From JBDHTO01 sp039808665 (GTDB lineage Bacteria; Pseudomonadota; Alphaproteobacteria; Paracaedibacterales; JAKBAR01): a DNA stretch of 9,619 nucleotides. Under the pieces are notes generated by a model that was not told the DNA's origin, made no database searches, and saw nothing but the letters and a program-made list of their open reading frames with translations. The DNA lies in NCBI GenBank assembly GCA_039808665.1, contig JBDHTO010000044.1, forward strand, positions 1 to 9,619, in the 5' to 3' direction. The translations under genes and the position numbers were made by a program. Positions 5,923 through 9,619 of this stretch are shown here, piece by piece. Every line of letters begins with the position of its first letter. Positions within the stretch are counted from its first letter, which is position 1.

Positions 5923-7148
5923 TTTATCTCTCCATGAGTTTGGGGAATCAGAGACACCGGTAAAAGTGTTTTACAGCATGCACCAGCTCTATTAAAAAAG
6001 GAAAGGACAATGCCCTTTTGCTCAAAAAGTCGTTTAGCAATGAAGAGACCAATACCCTGGTGATTGGGGCGATTATTTTCTGGAAAGGTATCGCCAAGGG
6101 ATTTGATATCTTGTTTTCTAAATCCATCGCCATCATCTGTAATGCTCACGCTGATATTATCTTCTTCCGCATGAATCATGACCGTAATGGATGATTTGGC
6201 ATGTTCAATAGCATTTTGAAAAAGATTGCCGTAAGCCAGAGAAAGTTCAGAAGAAGGCATGATATAGGGAGCGGAGGTCATTGTGGAAATAAGGTTAAGT
6301 TTGAGAGGGCTTTGATAGCTTTCATAAATATCCTTAAGAAAATGCTCTAGGGGAACAGGGAGGCTGGATGAATCTTTATAGTTTTGGCTCAGCTTTTTCA
6401 GTATATCCCGGCATTTCGCGGCTTGCTCATAGATAAGCTTGCCATCCTCGTTTCCAGACTCTAAAACATCCTTGGCCACAAGAAGGATCGTTGAAAGAGG
6501 GGATCCAAGTTCATGTGCACAGGCAGCCGCAATAAGTCCTCGCTCAACCATATATTTTTGTGACTCGAGAGAGCTTTGAGCAATACTCAACTTCTCCAAA
6601 AGGATATTTTTACTGTGATTGAGGGCATAAACAAAAATCCCGTAAAAGAGCATGCTTGTAACGAGTGCAAGAGCCACCGCCAAACGCAGCACGGGGTCAA
6701 AAATAAGACCTTCATGAAACCAGGGAAGTGGATAGGGTGTTGTGTACAGCAACCCCACAATCATGACTCCCATAATGAGAGACGTACTCAAAAGCTTTGA
6801 GTTGGGTACAGAGGAACAAATTAAAATGGGCCCGAGAAGAAAAACACTGAAGGGATTTAAGAGGCCACCCGTGAGATAAAGCAAAAGGGCGAGCTGAAAA
6901 AAATCAAAGAGAATAAAATAGGGAAGGTTTTTTTCGTTAATGCGTTCTTTATGAAACGGAAATATGTAAAAACCAAGATTGACAGAAAACGCAATGCCCA
7001 AAATGCACATGATTTTAAACATGGGCATCTCAAAACCAAACTGCTGGAGAATGACAACGGTCGATATCTGACCAAAGAGTGCGACCCATCGTAACTTAAT
7101 GAGAAGCTCATAAGGAAAAAAGTAAAGCCGATGTGTGTCGTTTTTCAC
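5919..7148 (-). CDS. regB: Redox sensor histidine kinase RegB/PrrB/ActS
   Basis: This is an integral inner-membrane kinase that reports respiratory redox state to RegA. The protein is 409 aa. Hydrophobic segments lie at about residues 20-38, 45-63, 77-93, 98-115, 120-137 and 150-175, the usual six-helix sensor. Between the third and fourth is GGLLNPF (94-100), the conserved quinone-binding motif of RegB. The H-box has phospho-acceptor H212 in AHELGSPLSTI. C246 in EQAAKCRDIL corresponds to the redox-active cysteine (Cys265 in Rhodobacter capsulatus RegB). The N-box is NLFQNAIEHA (N312), G1 is DDGDGF (338-343) and G2 is GIGLFIA (365-371). An additional cysteine, C210, sits two residues before the phospho-histidine. 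The start is a GTG at 7148 with no good Shine-Dalgarno; the frame is closed by a TGA three codons upstream, so no longer N-terminus is possible. senC is divergent. Confidence 0.95.
   Translation of the reverse strand: MKNDTHRLYFFPYELLIKLRWVALFGQISTVVILQQFGFEMPMFKIMCILGIAFSVNLGFYIFPFHKERINEKNLPYFILFDFFQLALLLYLTGGLLNPFSVFLLGPILICSSVPNSKLLSTSLIMGVMIVGLLYTTPYPLPWFHEGLIFDPVLRLAVALALVTSMLFYGIFVYALNHSKNILLEKLSIAQSSLESQKYMVERGLIAAACAHELGSPLSTILLVAKDVLESGNEDGKLIYEQAAKCRDILKKLSQNYKDSSSLPVPLEHFLKDIYESYQSPLKLNLISTMTSAPYIMPSSELSLAYGNLFQNAIEHAKSSITVMIHAEEDNISVSITDDGDGFRKQDIKSLGDTFPENNRPNHQGIGLFIAKRLFEQKGIVLSFFNRAGACCKTLLPVSLIPQTHGEIK
5930..5933 (-). promoter_or_regulatory. Ribosome binding site of regA inside regB
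   Basis: On the minus strand GGAG lies 7 nt before the regA ATG (5922), inside the last codons of regB. It supports the ATGA-overlap start and coupled translation. Confidence 0.6.
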
Positions 7149-7212
7149 TCTGTATCATCATGTTAGATCATGATAAGTGTTGTTTACGTTATTTTCACAA
7201 AGAAGGCAAGAA
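7149..7212. promoter_or_regulatory. Divergent regB/senC intergenic region
   Basis: These 64 nt separate the regB start (minus strand) from the senC start (plus strand), so promoters for both probably lie here or just inside the genes. ATCATG occurs at 7157-7162 and again at 7167-7172, exactly 10 bp apart. The second copy is part of the 8-bp palindrome ATCATGAT (7167-7174). An AT-rich stretch follows (7178-7195). I could not find a convincing -35/-10 pair, a clear FNR box or a -24/-12 site. A RegA operator is plausible because RegA family members often regulate their own locus, but no clear match to its loose consensus was seen. Confidence 0.45.
7201..7206 (+). promoter_or_regulatory. Ribosome binding site of senC
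   Basis: AGAAGG lies 6 nt before ATG 7213. An in-frame GTG at 7177 would add 12 residues ahead of the membrane anchor but has no Shine-Dalgarno, so 7213 is preferred. Confidence 0.65.
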
Positions 7213-7824
7213 ATGGTGACATGGTTACGGCGCGGTCTTTTGACGCTTTTGTTTATGAGTATCTCTTTGGGTATTGTGTACTACCAACTTCAAAACACGA
7301 CATACGCGGATCAGGAAAAGGATAAACTTCCTGATATTGGTGGGCCCTTTCGCCTTGTGGATCAGGATGGAAAACAGCGGGCAGATGAAGAATTTCGTGG
7401 CAAATATATGCTTGTCTATTTTGGCTATAGTTATTGCCCTGATGTTTGTCCAATGGGGCTACGTCATATGTCCGAAGCTTTGAAAATGGTTCAGTCCGAT
7501 CGAGATAAAATTGTGACCCTTTTTATTACGGTCGATCCAGAGCGAGATGATGTGGAGCTCCTTAAAAATTATAGCCAAAACTACGATCCCAACATTTTAT
7601 TTTTGACAGGAGATAAGGAAAGTATTGAATCCGTTAAAAAACATTACAAAGTTTTTGCGGCCAAAGGGAAATCTGATCAAACAACAGATTACCTTATGGA
7701 TCATAGTACCCTCATTTACCTTATGGATAAGGACGGAAAATTTATTGATCATTTCCCTCATACAGTTTCCCCTCAAGTCCTTGCAGAGAGGTTGACACGT
7801 CTTTTGGCAAAAGAGCACCTATGA
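7213..7824 (+). CDS. senC: SCO1/SenC/PrrC family copper chaperone
   Basis: This is a membrane-anchored periplasmic thioredoxin-fold protein that delivers copper to, or keeps reduced, the CuA/CuB centres during cytochrome c oxidase assembly. In Rhodobacter the homologue also links oxidase state to the Reg/Prr system. From ATG 7213 it has 203 aa. A basic start (WLRR) precedes one hydrophobic anchor at about residues 8-25. The Sco core then begins at GGPFRLVDQDG. Copper ligands are C75 and C79 in YCPDVCP and H164 in MDHSTLIYLMD. VDPERD at 108-113 is another family hallmark. All three ligands are present, so it should be functional. The gene is divergent from regB, and its TGA overlaps the pdxY ATG (ATGA), suggesting a two-gene operon. 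The start was chosen from the Shine-Dalgarno AGAAGG. Confidence 0.93.
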   Translation: MVTWLRRGLLTLLFMSISLGIVYYQLQNTTYADQEKDKLPDIGGPFRLVDQDGKQRADEEFRGKYMLVYFGYSYCPDVCPMGLRHMSEALKMVQSDRDKIVTLFITVDPERDDVELLKNYSQNYDPNILFLTGDKESIESVKKHYKVFAAKGKSDQTTDYLMDHSTLIYLMDKDGKFIDHFPHTVSPQVLAERLTRLLAKEHL

Positions 7825-8660
7825 AGACCATTCTTTCTCTTCAATCTCATGTGACTTATGGCTACGTTGGAAACAGAGTAGCCTCTTTTATTCTTCAAAG
7901 ACTTGGATTTGATGTAATTGTGTTGAATACAGTACAGTTTTCAAACCACACAGGATATGGTGCGTGGTCAGGAGATGTTTTTTCAAAGGATCATTTAGAA
8001 GGAATCATTGATCATCTGCACAACACGGGAAGACTTGAAGAAACACACGCTTTTTTAACGGGATATCTTGGCGATCCTCAAACAGCAGACCTTGCACTTA
8101 AAGTCAGAAATCTTATTCCAGAGACATCCATGTATGTGTGTGATCCTGTGATGGGTGATGTGGGGAGAGGTTTTTTTGTACGTGAAGGAATCTTGGAAAA
8201 ATTTCAAAAGGATGTTGTGCCGAGGGCGTGTATTATCACGCCTAATCTTTTTGAATTGGAGGCATTAAGCCAAATCACAATACAAAATCTTGAGGATCTC
8301 AAAAAAGCAGTTACGATGCTTGAGAGAAAAATGACACTTGTCACAAGTGTTGATTTACCCGAAGTGAGTCCTGAAAAAATTGCCATGGTTCTGAGCTTTG
8401 GGGGCGAATTTTATATGATTTCTACGCCAAGATTTCAAGTCAATATTCCACCGAATGGAGCGGGAGATGCGGTATCAGCATTTTTTCTTGGCTTCTTGCA
8501 GCAAGGGGATGAGCCTCTTCGTGCTTTTCAAAAAACGGCAACAGCCATGCATTATCTTTTTGAAAAAACATTTGCGTGGAAAGAACGAGAACTTGCTCTT
8601 ATTCATGCCCAGGACAAATGGTCGAAGGGCGAAATTCTTTTTAATGCGATGCGTATCTAG
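7821..8660 (+). CDS. pdxY: Pyridoxal kinase, PdxY type
   Basis: This cytoplasmic ribokinase-fold enzyme phosphorylates pyridoxal to pyridoxal 5'-phosphate in vitamin B6 salvage. The protein is 279 aa, close to E. coli PdxY. It opens with ILSLQSHVTYGYVGN (4-18), which forms part of the substrate pocket, then VLNTVQFSNHTGYG (34-47), typical of pyridoxal kinases. LTGYLGD (79-85), YVCDPVMGD (105-113) and ITPNLFELEAL (139-149) follow in family order. VTSVD is at 174-178. The catalytic GAGD is at 213-216, with D216 the likely base. PdxK and PdxY are close relatives; the VQFSNHTGYG and CDPVMGD context fits PdxY somewhat better. The ATG overlaps the senC stop by 4 nt with only a weak AAGAG (7811-7815) upstream, so its translation may depend on senC. 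The stop codon shares CTAG with the convergent MFS gene. Confidence 0.92.
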   Translation: MKTILSLQSHVTYGYVGNRVASFILQRLGFDVIVLNTVQFSNHTGYGAWSGDVFSKDHLEGIIDHLHNTGRLEETHAFLTGYLGDPQTADLALKVRNLIPETSMYVCDPVMGDVGRGFFVREGILEKFQKDVVPRACIITPNLFELEALSQITIQNLEDLKKAVTMLERKMTLVTSVDLPEVSPEKIAMVLSFGGEFYMISTPRFQVNIPPNGAGDAVSAFFLGFLQQGDEPLRAFQKTATAMHYLFEKTFAWKERELALIHAQDKWSKGEILFNAMRI

Positions 8661-9619
8661 TTTTGAAATTGGTGAGATGATTTCATGTATTTACTCATAG
8701 AGATCACCACATAAAATGCGCACACGCCTAGAGCGAAGAGACCAAAAACACGATAAACAGCAATGTTGCCATAGTGTTTTTGCGTAATGAATACAAGGAT
8801 TGGGGAGAGGAATTGACCCAAGTTAATGCTGGAGGTTAGGCCGCCTGTGATACGCCCTCGAAGATGACCAGGGGCAATACTCATAAGCCATGCACCGTTA
8901 TTCGGCATAATAAGGCCTAGGCCACAACCTGTGATAAACAGACTCAGACCCATCACGTAAAGTTTTAAAAACGTTGAAAAAAGGATGAATCCAACGCCCA
9001 TGAGAAAAAATCCCGCGGCAAAAATTTGAGAGGGGTTTAAAAAGGTGCGAATACGTGAGTATTGAAACGAAACAATGACAACACCAATGCTGCAAAAAGC
9101 GGAAAAGAGTCCTGTGTAAAGGGCGCTGGAATTTCCAAGTTCTTGTAAGACAAAAGGGAGTTGCATGGGAACAATGTAATACATACTCATGTTGAGAAGT
9201 GCCGTAAGGTAAAGAAGGGCAAGAATGGGAACATTGAGTTTTTGTGTGCCCTTTTCCCCATAGTGGACCTCTTCTTTTTGCAAAGGCTCATGGAGAGTAA
9301 AGAGTGCAATGACAAGAGGAACAAGAGAAAAAAGATAGATAAAGAATGGTGCGCGCCAGTCATAATCGGCACTGATTCCCCCGATGACGAAATAAATAAT
9401 TCCGCCAAAAGACATAGCTGATGCAAATATACCAAAAAACCGTTGACGTTCAAAACCGTGCAGATAGTCTCCCGCAAGTGTCATGGATGACGTCATTGTC
9501 ATGGAAACGGCCACACCAAGCAGGCCCCGACTGATTACAAGAACAAGCAGTGTTTGGCTAATACCACCGCATACGCCTGTGATTGCGTAAAGGAGAAGCC
9601 CGGTAAAAAGCACCTTAAG
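8657..9619 (-). CDS. MFS transporter, C-terminal part (5' end outside window)
   Basis: This is an inner-membrane secondary transporter of the major facilitator superfamily. The frame is open from the window edge; the first internal start-like codon is a GTG at 9613, inside what looks like transmembrane helix 3, so the true start lies beyond the window. About ten of twelve helices are visible. LVLVISRGLLGVAVS, counted from that GTG at about residues 22-36, has the arginine/glycine pattern of helix 4. SFGGIIYFVIGGISADYDWR (67-86) resembles the helix 5 motif region. A polar central loop near 107-126 (HEPLQKEEVHYGEKGTQK) divides the halves. The C-terminal half has HLRGRITGGLTSSINLGQFL, which recalls the DHA1-type exporter layout. 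Helices 1-2 and motif A are outside. The substrate cannot be inferred; drug efflux or metabolite export are equally possible. It is convergent with pdxY and unrelated to it in any visible way. Confidence 0.85.
   Translation of the reverse strand, partial: LKVLFTGLLLYAITGVCGGISQTLLVLVISRGLLGVAVSMTMTSSMTLAGDYLHGFERQRFFGIFASAMSFGGIIYFVIGGISADYDWRAPFFIYLFSLVPLVIALFTLHEPLQKEEVHYGEKGTQKLNVPILALLYLTALLNMSMYYIVPMQLPFVLQELGNSSALYTGLFSAFCSIGVVIVSFQYSRIRTFLNPSQIFAAGFFLMGVGFILFSTFLKLYVMGLSLFITGCGLGLIMPNNGAWLMSIAPGHLRGRITGGLTSSINLGQFLSPILVFITQKHYGNIAVYRVFGLFALGVCAFYVVISMSKYMKSSHQFQN

Noticed and set aside
7108..7161. Short minus-strand ATG-ATG leader frame overlapping the regB GTG start
   Set aside because: It has only about 17 codons, no Shine-Dalgarno and no attenuator-like structure, so there is not enough evidence for a leader peptide.
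7792..7820. TTGACA before pdxY as a -35 box
   Set aside because: There is no -10-like hexamer at 16-18 bp; the position holds GCACCT. It is in senC coding sequence.

Overview
The window looks like core chromosome from an alphaproteobacterium. The strongest evidence is a RegB/RegA (PrrB/PrrA, ActS/ActR) redox two-component pair next to a SenC/PrrC (Sco1-type) gene. It is supported by an lptB-rpoN-hpf block and by a 5-formyl-THF cyclo-ligase gene followed by a TIGR00282/YmdB-type phosphodiesterase. By eye the DNA is moderately AT-rich, unlike most free-living RegBA-bearing alphaproteobacteria. A host-associated or otherwise AT-drifted lineage is possible, but I cannot name the genus.

Layout. 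Region 1 (window start to 5393, + strand) is a tightly packed run: lptB (5' end outside the window), rpoN, hpf, a DUF177/YceD gene, fthC, a ymdB-type gene and a six-helix-like membrane protein I do not recognise. Gaps are 35 nt or less, and yceD/fthC overlap as TAATG. Region 2 (5398-7148, - strand) is regB followed by regA, overlapping as ATGA. Region 3 (7213-8660, + strand), divergent from regB across about 64 bp, is senC followed by a pdxY-like pyridoxal kinase gene, again overlapping as ATGA. Region 4 (8657 to window end, - strand) is the C-terminal part of an MFS transporter whose stop codon overlaps that of pdxY in a shared CTAG.

Functional reading. LptB powers lipopolysaccharide export. 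RpoN (sigma-54) and HPF are the usual partners in the lptB-rpoN-hpf neighbourhood, but ptsN, which normally follows hpf, is absent here and the slot holds yceD. FthC and the YmdB-like protein handle folate salvage and cyclic-nucleotide/RNA-related metabolism. RegB senses redox state, probably via quinone and a conserved cysteine, and phosphorylates RegA. SenC helps copper delivery to cytochrome c oxidase, so the divergent regBA/senC block is a respiratory-control module. pdxY supplies pyridoxal phosphate.

Coding density is very high. No non-coding stretch exceeds about 65 bp, and I see no tRNA, rRNA, CRISPR, insertion sequence or prophage sequence. I did not find a convincing novel system. 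The points most worth a second look are the rearranged reg locus, an extra cysteine beside RegB's phospho-histidine, the senC-pdxY coupling, the missing ptsN, and the unassigned membrane protein.
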